Source: Nematostella vectensis (Eukaryota; Cnidaria; Anthozoa; Actiniaria; Edwardsiidae). From it: 64,000 nucleotides of DNA. Of the stretch, positions 53,861-63,819 are shown one piece after another. The stretch spans positions 5,001-69,000 of the forward strand of contig NC_064044.1 of assembly GCF_932526225.1 (NCBI RefSeq), given 5' to 3'. The notes beneath the pieces were generated by a model. The model was given only the letters and a program-made list of their open reading frames with translations. It made no database searches and was not told the DNA's origin. Positions within the stretch are counted from its first letter, which is position 1. The number at the start of each line of letters is the position of its first letter. The translations under genes were made by a program, and so were the position numbers.

Positions 53861-56706
53861 GTGTGCACTACCGCAAAATCGTCTCGATCTAACCTTCACG
53901 CTAGGATCTCTGATTATTGCTTCATTGAAGTGATGACGTCACCACCACAGGTAACCCCCCCCCACCACAGTGAGAACAATAAGACCGTAAGGTATCTCGG
54001 AAGACACCTTACAGGCCACGCTAAAAACGACGCGTTGTCAAGGTGAAATCAAAGTCGGCTTCACGTGTGCACTACCGCAAAATCGTCTCGATCTAACCTT
54101 CACGCTAGGATCTCTGATTATTGCTTCATTGAAGTGATGACGTCACCACCACAGGCAACCCCCCCCCCACAGTGAGAACAATAAGACCGTAAGGCATCTC
54201 GGAAGACACCTTACAGGCCACGCTAAAAACGACGCCTTGTCAAGGTGAAATCAAAGTCGGCTTCACGTGTGCACTACCACAAAATCGTCTCGATCTAACC
54301 TTCACGCTAGGATCTCTGATTATTGCTTCATTGAAGTGATGACGTCACCACCACAGGCAACCCCCCCCCCACAGTGAGAACAATAAGACCGTAAGGCATC
54401 TCGGAAGACACCTTACAGGCCACGCTAAAAACGACGCCTTGTCAAGGTGAAATCAAAGTCGGCTTCACGTGTGCACTACCGCAAAATCGTCTCGATCTAA
54501 CCTTCACGCTAGGATCTCTGATTATTGCTTCATTGAAGTGATGACGTCACCACCACAGGCAACCCCCCCCCACAGTGAGAACAATAAGACCGTAAGGCAT
54601 CTCGGATGACACCTTACAGGCCACGCTAAAAACGACGCGTTGTCAAGGTGAAATCAAAGTCGGCTTCACGTGTGCACTACCGCAAAATCGTCTCGATCTA
54701 ACCTTCACGCTAGGATCTTTCATTATTGCTTCATTGAAGTGATGACGTCACCACCACAGGCAACCCCCCCCCCACAGTGAGAACAATAAGACCATAAGGC
54801 ATCTTGGAAGACACCTTACAGGCCACGTTAAAAACGACGCGTTGTCAAGGTGAAATCAAAGTCGGCTTCACGTGTGCACTACCGCAAAATCGTCTCGATC
54901 TAACCTTCACGCTAGGATCTCTGATTATTGCTTCATTGAAGTGATGACGTCACCACCACAGGCAACCCCCCCCCCCCCACCACAGTGAGAACAATAAGAC
55001 CGTAAGGTATCTCGGAAGACACCTTACAGGCCACGCTAAAAACGACGCGTTGTAAAGGTAAAATCAAAATCGGCTTCACGTGTGCACTACCGCAAAATCG
55101 TCTCGATCTAACCTTCACGCTAGGATCTCTGATTATTGCTTCATTGAAGTGATGACGTCACCACCACAGGTAACCCCCCTCCCCCACAGTGAAAACAATA
55201 AGACCGTAAGGCATCTCGGAAGACACCTTACAGGCCACGTTAAAAACGACGCGTTGTCAAGGTGAAATCAAAGTCGGCTTCACGTGTGCACTACCGCAAA
55301 ATCGTCTCGATCTAACCTTCACGCTAGGATCTCTGATTATTGCTTCATTGAAGTGATGACGTCACCACCACAGGTAACCCCCCCCCACCACAGTGAGAAC
55401 AATAAGACCGTAAGGTATCTCGGAAGACACCTTACAGGCCACGCTAAAAACGACGCGTTGTCAAGGTGAAATCAAAGTCGGCTTCACGTGTGCACTACCG
55501 CAAAATCGTCTCGATCTAACCTTCACGCTAGGATCTCTGATTATTGCTTCATTGAAGTGATGACGTCACCACCACAGGCAACCCCCCCCCCACAGTGAGA
55601 ACAATAAGACCGTAAGGCATCTCGGAAGACACCTTACAGGCCACGCTAAAAACGACGCCTTGTCAAGGTGAAATCAAAGTCGGCTTCACGTGTGCACTAC
55701 CACAAAATCGTCTCGATCTAACCTTCACGCTAGGATCTCTGATTATTGCTTCATTGAAGTGATGACGTCACCACCACAGGCAACCCCCCCCCCACAGTGA
55801 GAACAATAAGACCGTAAGGCATCTCGGAAGACACCTTACAGGCCACGCTAAAAACGACGCCTTGTCAAGGTGAAATCAAAGTCGGCTTCACGTGTGCACT
55901 ACCGCAAAATCGTCTCGATCTAACCTTCACGCTAGGATCTCTGATTATTGCTTCATTGAAGTGATGACGTCACCACCACAGGCAACCCCCCCCCACAGTG
56001 AGAACAATAAGACCGTAAGGCATCTCGGATGACACCTTACAGGCCACGCTAAAAACGACGCGTTGTCAAGGTGAAATCAAAGTCGGCTTCACGTGTGCAC
56101 TACCGCAAAATCGTCTCGATCTAACCTTCACGCTAGGATCTTTCATTATTGCTTCATTGAAGTGATGACGTCACCACCACAGGCAACCCCCCCCCCACAG
56201 TGAGAACAATAAGACCATAAGGCATCTTGGAAGACACCTTACAGGCCACGTTAAAAACGACGCGTTGTCAAGGTGAAATCAAAGTCGGCTTCACGTGTGC
56301 ACTACCGCAAAATCGTCTCGATCTAACCTTCACGCTAGGATCTCTGATTATTGCTTCATTGAAGTGATGACGTCACCACCACAGGCAACCCCCCCCCCCC
56401 CACCACAGTGAGAACAATAAGACCGTAAGGTATCTCGGAAGACACCTTACAGGCCACGCTAAAAACGACGCGTTGTAAAGGTAAAATCAAAATCGGCTTC
56501 ACGTGTGCACTACCGCAAAATCGTCTCGATCTAACCTTCACGCTAGGATCTCTGATTATTGCTTCATTGAAGTGATGACGTCACCACCACAGGTAACCCC
56601 CCTCCCCCACAGTGAAAACAATAAGACCGTAAGGCATCTCGGAAGACACCTTACAGGCCACGTTAAAAACGACGCGTTGTCAAGGTGAAATCAAAGTCGG
56701 CTTCAC
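53861..56706. repeat. Higher-order satellite unit, 2 x 1,423 bp
   Basis: Seven-monomer segments 53861-55283 and 55284-56706 match in monomer order and in rare markers: GACCATAAGGCATCTTGG (54790 and 56213), TTGTAAAGGTAAAATCAAAA (55051 and 56474). All C-tract lengths I compared agree (9, 10, 10 and 13). The agreement at unstable homopolymers implies a very recent duplication. Confidence 0.85.
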
Positions 56707-58520
56707 GTGTGCACTACCGCAAAATCGTCTCGATCTAACCTTCACGCTAGGATCTCTGATTATTGCTTCATTGAAGTGATGACGTCACCACCACAGGCAA
56801 CCCCCCCCCCCCCCCACAGTGAGAACAATAAGACCGTAAGGCATCTCGGAAGACACCTTACAGGCCACGCTAAAAACGACGCCTTGTCAAGGTGAAATCA
56901 AAGTCGGCTTCACGTGTGCACTACCGCAAAATCGTCTCGATCTAACCTTCACGCTAGGATCTCTGATTATTGCTTCATTGAAGTGATGACGTCACCACCA
57001 CAGGCAACCCCCCCCCACAGTGAGAACAATAAGACCGTAAGGCATCTCGGATGACACCTTACAGTCCACGCTAAAAACGACGCGTTGTCAAGGTGAAATC
57101 AAAGTCGGCTTCACGTGTGCACTACCGCAAAATCGTCTCGATCTAACCTTCACGCTAGGATCTTTCATTATTGCTTCATTGAAGTGATGACGTCACCACC
57201 ACAGGCAACCCCCCCCCACAGTGAGAACAATAAGACCGTAAGGCATCTCGGAAGACACCTTACAGGCCACGCTAAAAACGACGCAATGTCAAGGTAAAAT
57301 CAAAGTCGGCTTCACGTGTGCACTACCGCAAAATCGTCTCGATCTAACCTTCACGCTAGGATCTCTGATTATTGCTTCATTGAAGTGATGACGTCACCAC
57401 CACAGGTAACCCCTCTCCCCCACAGTGAAAACAATAAGACCGTAAGGCATCTCGGAAGACACTTTACAGGCCACGTTAAAAACGACGCGTTGTCAAGGTG
57501 AAATGAAAGTCGGCTTCACGTGTGCACTACCGCAAAATCGTCTCGATCTAACCTTCACGCTAGGATCTCTGATTATTGCTTCATTGAAGTGATGACGTCA
57601 CCACCACAGGCAACCCCCCCCCCACCACAGTGAGAACAATAAGACCGTAAGGTATCTCGGAAGACACCTTACAGGCCACGCTAAAAACGACGCGTTGTCA
57701 AGGTGAAATCAAAGTCGGCTTCACGTGTGCACTACCGCAAAATCGTCTCGATCTAACCTTCACGCTAGGATCTCTGATTATTGCTTCATTGAAGGGATGA
57801 CGTCACCACCACAGGCAACCCCCCCCCACAGTGAGAACAATAAGACCGTAAGGCATCTCGGGAGACACCTTACAGGCCACGCTCAAAACGACGCGTTGTC
57901 AAGGTAAAATCAAAATCGGCTTCACGTGTGCACTACCGCAAAATCGTCTCGATCTAACCTTCACGCTAGGATCTCTGATTATTGCTTCATTGAAGTGATG
58001 ACGTCACCACCACAGGTAACCCCCCTCCCCCACAGTGAAAACAATAAGACCATAAGGCATCTCGGAAGACACCTTACAGGCCACGTTAAAAACGACGCGT
58101 TGTCAAGGTGAAATCAAAGTCGGCTTTACGTGTGCACTACCGCAAAATCGTCTCGATCTAACCTTCACGCTAGGATCTCTGATTATTGCTTCATTGAAGT
58201 GATGACGTCACCACCACAGGCAACCCCCCCCACCACAGTGAGAACAATAAGACCGTAAGGCATCTCGGAAGACACCTTACAGGCCACGCTAAAAACGACG
58301 CGTTGTCAAGGTAAAATCAAAGTCGGCTTCACGTGTGCACTACCGCAAAATCGTCTCGATCTAACCTTCACGCTAGGATCTTTGATTATTGCTTCATTGA
58401 AGTGATGACGTCACTACCACAGGCATACCGAACAGCTCCCACAGTAAGAACAATTTTGTTTCAGGTCATCGTTCTAAATATAAATTACCATCTCCTTGGC
58501 TATCTCTATGCCGCGTTCGC

Positions 58521-61083
58521 CTAGTGTTTTAAACCATACATCGCGGTCAACAGCACCAAACCCTTACCCAATACAGTGTGATTGCCCAATGACGAGAAAT
58601 CAACAGGGCACCCAACACGACGCAACAACCATATCTGATCTGCCCATGGATATGCATTATCTATTGTCAAGGACGCGCGCGTCATCGTCAAGTCACACTT
58701 GTTCGCGAGCCGTCTTAGTGCACACGATGGCAGGGCCAAATGAATTACCTGTACGTAGTTCTCGAAGGTTACTCGTAGTATTGCCTTCTACGTCGTAGTG
58801 AGCGATGAATTTGCTGACGATATCTCTGTAATCTGCACACAGAAGGGTTAATAATCCTACCTTCAATGGAGAATCCCCCGCGCTTTTGTGATATGCTTTC
58901 CTGGAACTTTTCCATTAGAACTTCATTAGTGTAATAGTTCACCGTTGGAAAAGCATAACCGCTTTCTAGCGCTCTCTCGGCCATCTCAAAGCGACGAAGC
59001 GTTGCTGTCGAGTCGCCCAGTCTTGCGTCGTAGACTCCGCGTACATCTACAAGAAATCTATCAAAAATATCTACTCCAAATACATCTAACAAGACACATG
59101 CATGCTCAAATGGCGTACCTTGTCGTAAATGCTCCAATTGAGACTCTAGAAAATCCCTACCTTTTGACCAAAAGATCTGTGGTACTGTGTCTTGAGGTTT
59201 TGGCGCTTCCTGCGTGTCGTATCCCACAATGCGAGATCTCACCTGCTTACCCGTGATGTCTGGAGAGCCTTTGAGACCAAAGAATGGCTTGAACGGCTCC
59301 CAAAGAATATCAGCTGTCTCGTCATCTGTCAGGTCTCTCTCGTTGTCAAGAAATCCATGAATTGCTCTGACATCAGAGAGAGGAAGGCCGTCCCCATCCC
59401 CGACTCTCTGTGGAAACTGAATACTGATACGAAGATAATATGCATACTGACCTTTCTGGGCCTCCAGGATGTTATCGGGAAAAGGTCTGTTTTCTACCGA
59501 TAACTTATCTAGCACTTGTGAAATGAATGGGAGAAATCTGATAGCTTCTACCCACCTGAGCTGGACTCGTGACAGCACGGGATAACGATGGACTGCCCAG
59601 CTAACACGCAATATTTCCTTAGCGTATGCAACGCTCAAGTCTGGAATCGGCTTACCTGGACCAAACAAATCGTTGGCTATACAATACGTGTGACGACCGT
59701 GTGTGTTACTTATGATTTCAATCTGTTTGGCAATCTCTAAATGTTGCCTAAGTCCAAACCTGCCATCGTGCTTCTTGATGTTGCCGATCATGCTGGACAT
59801 ATTACTTATCATCATGCGCTCGTCTTCAGAATAAGCGCTCAACCTAAGAGATGGCCTCCACGACAAATGCTCAACAAAGCCTGTAAATTGTAAACTTGAA
59901 ACAAAATTTATTAGATCGTCAATTGAATCACCTCCAACCTTATCAATTACCGGTCCAGGAATTACAATACTCCTGCTATGATGGTCTTGATTAGCATCTA
60001 CGCTTGTCCTTGGGCGTTTACGCGTAGGTGCTTCACCATGGTCAGAAGGGCCTGATCCCACGTCTGATTCGTCATCTGAGTCATCCATTGCTATATGTAG
60101 AATCAACGTATAAAGCGTCAGTTCAGACGTTCTTAGCGCGCCAGTGCTGGTGTTTATAGAACAGTGCTCGATACACAGGTGTAGGGCGGGTAATATGTGA
60201 TTTTCCCCTGATGAGTCTTACCGACATATCCAACAATTATGTATAAACATGAAGCATTAATATGAGCTATGAATACCTAGAGTACCTTCTGTGTCTTCAG
60301 TTGCACTTGCAGTACTCGTAGCAGTTGCCTGAATTAAAATAGTGATTATAATTAATAATAATAATGATGATGATTATGTTGATGATGATTATAATAAATT
60401 ACAATAAATTATTACCTGACCCATCATAGATGATTGGGAATCTTGAACAGCATTCCGTTCCGGAGTTTCTAAATGTTTCTTCAGAGTGGGCAGCAAATAT
60501 CTTGCTTCCAAATTTCGTAGCAATGTGGTATTAATACGTAAAAGGGTGTCCTGCTCAAAATCTAAGAGAGACATTAGTATTAAATTGCCGTCATACATCG
60601 CGACAATTGTGAACTGGTACTCTAAGTAAAGTTTTAAAGCACTTGTATTTCTAAATGATCCCGCCACTTGCAGCCAAAATGAAATGTTTGCCCGGTTACC
60701 TGAAAAATTACTATAAATATATTCTATTCCAACACAAAGGCAACAATGTCCAATCAACTTACCTCGAGAATCTTTCCTTCTGACCACGACAGAACCCAGT
60801 ACTGATGTCTTGCAGCAGCAAACACTGGGACCTGAGAATGTGGCAAAGGAGACACCAAATCTGCGTCAATATTCTGACGCTTAAAGATAGCAATACCTAC
60901 CAAAAGTTCCGTGCTTTTATCTTTGCACAAAACAATTAACCTGCCCTCGTTGGGGTTTGAATACAATTCGTCGACAACTTTTCGGTATGCTGGGACACTG
61001 ATTCTGAGGCCTGTAGCCTCTCTTGCATCCAAAAGATTGTAGAGATCTTCTCTTGGTTCACAAGGGACACTGTTGTGAATCAC
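58521..61083 (-). CDS. 3' part of a multi-exon gene, unknown family, probably nuclear
   Basis: Minus-strand exons (plus coordinates, 5' to 3'): 61083-60763, 60699-60416, 60328-60286, 60090-58861, 58832-58749, 58660-58521 (TAG). The large fourth exon encodes about 409 codons; it opens with an acidic run (MDDSDDESD), then a basic nuclear-localisation-like RKRPR, followed by a globular region. The first visible exon begins after an acceptor (TTTTTCATAG) and has no ATG, so the 5' end lies further right. Exons 2-3-4 join in phase. Exons 4 and 5 join in phase only if a 28-nt GT...AG segment (58833-58860) is removed, giving GGFSIEDYRDIVSKF; otherwise the frame ends in an Arg-rich tail. Exons 5 and 6 join through an 88-nt intron. 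Exon 1 to exon 2 is one base out of phase with the strong donor GAG-GTAAGT; a weaker donor four bases downstream restores the frame. I recognise no domain and cannot exclude a degenerate copy. Confidence 0.65.
58833..58860 (-). other. Putative 28-nt intron
   Basis: On the minus strand the segment reads GTAGGATTATTAACC... to TGTGTGCAG, with a branch-point-like TTAAC and a pyrimidine-rich end. Removing it joins SIE to DYRDIVSK in phase 1 and opens the downstream frame to the next donor. It is much shorter than the other introns here (64 nt and up). Confidence 0.5.
60339..60412. repeat. Imperfect AAT/GAT simple repeat in an intron
   Basis: AT-rich trinucleotide-like sequence (AATAATAATAATGATGATGATT and GATGATGATTATAATAAATT) fills much of the intron between exons 2 and 3 of the minus-strand gene. 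Confidence 0.7.
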
Positions 61084-61259
61084 CTATGAAAAAGCGCACA
61101 TTTGTATGGTCAATACTTTCAGTTGCTAAGACAATCTGCCCATACCGCGAGGGCCAAAGATCGTATTTTATTTAAATTAATGTCGTGAGATTCTCTTTAC
61201 GTACGGCACGTTCTCCCAGGCTCATATATAATCAGCATATTCAAGGAGTATATATAGTA

Positions 61260-61452
61260 TTTTAGTATAAATCTACTCGCATACTATCACAAATCCTGCC
61301 ATTTGATTGGCTCCCATACTCACTATCTATTGAGCGAAGCGATAGATAGCGAGTAGCGAAAAAAACGGCGTTTTTCACAAAAACAACATGAATTGTTATT
61401 AAAACCATCGTCAGCTATTTGAAGGTAGTATGTGAGTGGATTTATACTAAAA
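61260..61452. mobile_element. MITE-like element, ~193 bp, with 27-bp inverted ends
   Basis: TTTTAGTATAAATCTACTCG... at 61260-61286 is matched in inverse by TAGTATGTGAGTGGATTTAT... at 61426-61452 with about three mismatches. An internal hairpin CTATCTAT / ATAGATAG lies near 61322-61350. No coding capacity. Confidence 0.7.
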
Positions 61453-61472
61453 CAATTAGACTACTCGTTTTC

Positions 61473-61539
61473 GTTTTCTATGAGTCAAATAGGGGCGAGG
61501 CTACGCGCCTCGTTCACTTTCTATTGACTCATAGAAAAC
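61473..61539. repeat. Hairpin with 19-20 bp arms
   Basis: GTTTTCTATGAGTCAAATAG pairs with CTATTGACTCATAGAAAAC (one base gap). The inner loop has a second stem GGGCGAGG / CCTCG-type. It adjoins the MITE-like element and may belong to the same insertion. Confidence 0.75.
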
Positions 61540-62717
61540 TCATATATAGGGGTCCGGGGCTATACTCCACCGTGAAATGTTTGTCATTATTGTTAAAAGC
61601 TAAATAGCATTATTAAAGCCCCGTTATGCCACCAGAAATCTTGTTTGTATATCTTTTCATACTACCAATCTGAAAAGTTAGTGGGGGGACATGAATGCAA
61701 ATTCGAAAAATTAAAACTTCAAACGGCATGAAAGTTCAGGCAAGAAGCGTATCATATTCATATCTTTATTAGGGGGTCTGGGGCTCTCCCCAGAAAATTT
61801 TGAAATTCAAGACTTTTAGGAGGCTCCGAAATAGAATAAAAAGGAATTAACTTTCCAGATATTTGGGCTTCCTTTGGAAAATGTTAGCTGGGCGGGAAAG
61901 TGTTGTTTGTTTGCTGCCATTACCGAAAGGGAATATTTCAGGTCCTAAATTTCGGAATTTCAATCCAATTAGGAGATCTATAAAATAGCTATCCAAAGCT
62001 AGTGATACGATATCTTCAAAGGTTCTTTTATACAAGAATTTTCTTGATAAAGTGCTGATCTCCATCAAAAACACAGGCCGTATGAAGGGTCTACTCGAGG
62101 TAAGAAATGATTCCTTCAAGTCGCTTCATAATCGCTTGATTATATGAGAAGAGTGATATAGGTGATAATAATATAAGTAATTGTGTTCTGCATATTCTAT
62201 ATTCCTGTTATCTACCGAGATTACGGCATTGTGAAGTTGTTTGAAGACATCAAAATGTCGCCTTTGCGACCTGATCACGCTGAATAAAATGCTTCAATTA
62301 AACTTTCTGTTTTCCAAAAACGTTGTTCATTCTATAGGTAGATTACTTACCGACAACTTGAAAGGTGAGAAATCTGAATCATTTATAAGTGATAACATCG
62401 CTCAATATTGTAGAAATGATAATTCTCGGTATATGTTCTCGACAATAAGATTGATTTGAAGCTATCCTAAGTATGGCATTTATTTTCTTATTTTGGAAAC
62501 TGTTATGACAACAGCGATTATTGTCCAATAAGGTTAGGCTGTCACCTTTTCTCGAGCTGATTATAAAATATCCATACATTTACTGTATTCTCCCGCATTA
62601 AACTCTTTTTTTAAAAGGAATCTTTTTTATGAGAACGTCCAGCCTGAGATATCATCAAATTTTCCGCACCTTAGGAATATAATAATCTCTTCTGTAGCAC
62701 ACGTGGCCAATTAGCAT

Positions 62718-62745
62718 AATCTCCGTGGATAAATCCACGGAGATT
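62718..62745. repeat. Perfect palindrome, 13-bp arms, 2-nt loop
   Basis: AATCTCCGTGGAT and ATCCACGGAGATT are separated by AA. It is isolated and has no neighbouring gene feature that explains it. Confidence 0.85.
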
Positions 62746-63146
62746 CTTATCATGAAAAGTGATTGGCTGATTGGTACACGCGCTCTTATTGGTGGGATTT
62801 GACACTTTAACTAACTCGACCGCCATCTTGGATTTGATCCGTAAGAGAAACGCAGAAGGCCGTTTCCCGCGTTACTTGGAGCATATAATAATATAAGCTG
62901 GCAGACTCAAGAGCACTGGCACTATAAACCATAAATGTGTGTACTCGTCTCGTCTCAAAAAAAATTTACAATTCTTTAAGAATTGTTGTTGGAAAGGTCG
63001 AGGCATGCCGTCTTGGGTCGGCGGTAGCGGAACTCTACTCACAATTTTGCTAAAAAAAGTTTGCTTTGATTTGTCTAGAGTGCCAAGGCTAGGGAGAGCA
63101 GGAATCTGCTGTCGATCGCGCTTTTCGTATTGATACCTCCTTCCAG

Positions 63147-63656
63147 AGGACAAGAGATCCGGACACTGCGAATTGCCCCGTCCGGTGACAGAGAACACGT
63201 CCAGGGACTGAATTCATTAGTCTTGAATTCAGATGGCACCCTCATGTTCAGATTCGAGGATTACAAAACATATGGCTCTCATGGGGTTGATGTCACAAAT
63301 TTGCCAGTAAGTCTTTCATTTGTGATTTATCCTTTATTTTGACATGTGCTTGTAGATTGCGTGACAACAGCATATGGGAAAACACGATTATTTGTTTAAA
63401 CTATAATAAAGTAACCATTTAATCTTCTTCTTATCACAAATGGAATTTTATGTGTGCTACTACTGTTTTCACATATTTTCTACTTAAATACTCTGTGTAG
63501 ACTCCGTGACGTGATCATATTAGCTGACTCTCTTTTTTTTTTCACTTTCAGGAAGATCACAGATTGAACGTCATCATAAGGGAATATCTGGACAAATACA
63601 GAGATATTCTTCTCGACGCCTCTGACGATGGCACAACCAACAATTTTCTTCTCCTG
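63147..63656 (+). CDS. Two exons of a tyrosine-recombinase-like (Crypton-type) gene, partial
   Basis: Exon 63147-63306 follows an acceptor CTCCTTCCAG and ends before GTAAGT; exon 63552-63656 follows TTTCACTTTCAG and ends before GTAAGT. Both joins are phase 0 at the shared intron. The first exon reads RGQEIRTLRI, which fits the box I pattern R-x-x-E-(I/L)-x-x-L with the catalytic arginine of tyrosine recombinases. It continues through a beta-hairpin-like stretch with FEDYKTYGSHGVDV, where the KT lysine is in the expected place. The second exon reads EDHRLNVIIREYLDKYRDIL, resembling the helix before box II. The HxxR and tyrosine boxes would lie beyond the window. Family assignment is by motif only. 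Upstream exons were not found. It may be a domesticated or degraded element copy. Confidence 0.5.
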
Positions 63657-63746
63657 GTAAGTTATGACTCTTCAGTTTCCAATTATATTTCTTCAAAGGG
63701 CTCACTGATCTTCTTGGAACTAGTGATTGTTGGATAGAACATGGGA

Positions 63747-63819
63747 CCCTAACCCTAACCCTAACCCTAACCCTAACCCTAACCCTAACCCTAACCCTAA
63801 CCCTAACCCTAACCCTAAC
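63747..63819. repeat. Interstitial telomeric repeat, about 12 x CCCTAA
   Basis: A perfect head-to-tail CCCTAA run (TTAGGG on the minus strand) of 73 bp lies in the intron after 63656. Ordinary sequence follows on the right, so in this window it is internal. Confidence 0.97.

Larger units (their letters stand above)
30650..58455. repeat. 204-bp satellite array, right block (about 136 monomers)
   Basis: The monomers have the same family and orientation as 5,694-13,633. The block begins in the middle of the monomer cut by the element and ends near 58,455, where the last copy is diverged (ATACCGAACAGCTCCCACAG in place of the C tract) and then lost. C tracts range up to 18 (near 47033-47050) and 17 (near 46209). 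Higher-order structure is evident: a ~5.49-kb block starting near 32.1 kb recurs near 37.6 kb with the same rare variants, and a 1,423-bp seven-monomer unit is duplicated at 53,861-56,706. Single-monomer changes in the conserved motifs exist (GACGTTACC at 50083, TTCATGTGTGC at 36333, 52438 and 53452) but are rare. Confidence 0.98.
61084..63146. other. Intergenic or intronic sequence with small inverted-repeat elements
   Basis: It should contain upstream exons of the minus-strand gene and of the plus-strand recombinase-like gene, but none is convincing. A 90-codon minus frame at 61847-62119 has ordinary composition but no clear splice borders. A run GGTCTGGGGCTCTCCCCAGA near 61776 is a short hairpin typical of dispersed repeats. 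GCCATCTTGG near 62823 resembles a YY1-type site, but this is weak. Confidence 0.4.

Noticed and set aside
52094-56541. Minus-strand frames of 61-65 codons in the satellite
   Set aside because: They recur only because the higher-order unit is duplicated. No start context and no relation to a protein family.
5694-58455. CRISPR-like array
   Set aside because: The whole ~204-bp unit is repeated with no unique spacers, and the context is eukaryotic. It is a satellite.
5884-58524. Dozens of 60-61 codon open frames (CTTAKSSRSNLHARISDYC...) repeated across the satellite
   Set aside because: They start at GTG rather than ATG, end at the same repeat position, and exist only when the C tract length keeps the frame. 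They are a by-product of a 204-bp repeat that lacks stops in one frame, not a gene family.
58769-60106. A 445-codon single-exon gene
   Set aside because: The end with an Arg-rich tail reads through the putative 28-nt intron, and the start reads back through an acceptor. The exon is better bounded by 58861-60090.
62872-63198. 108-codon minus-strand frame
   Set aside because: It is largely antisense to the recombinase-like exon and its upstream flank and has no splice support.
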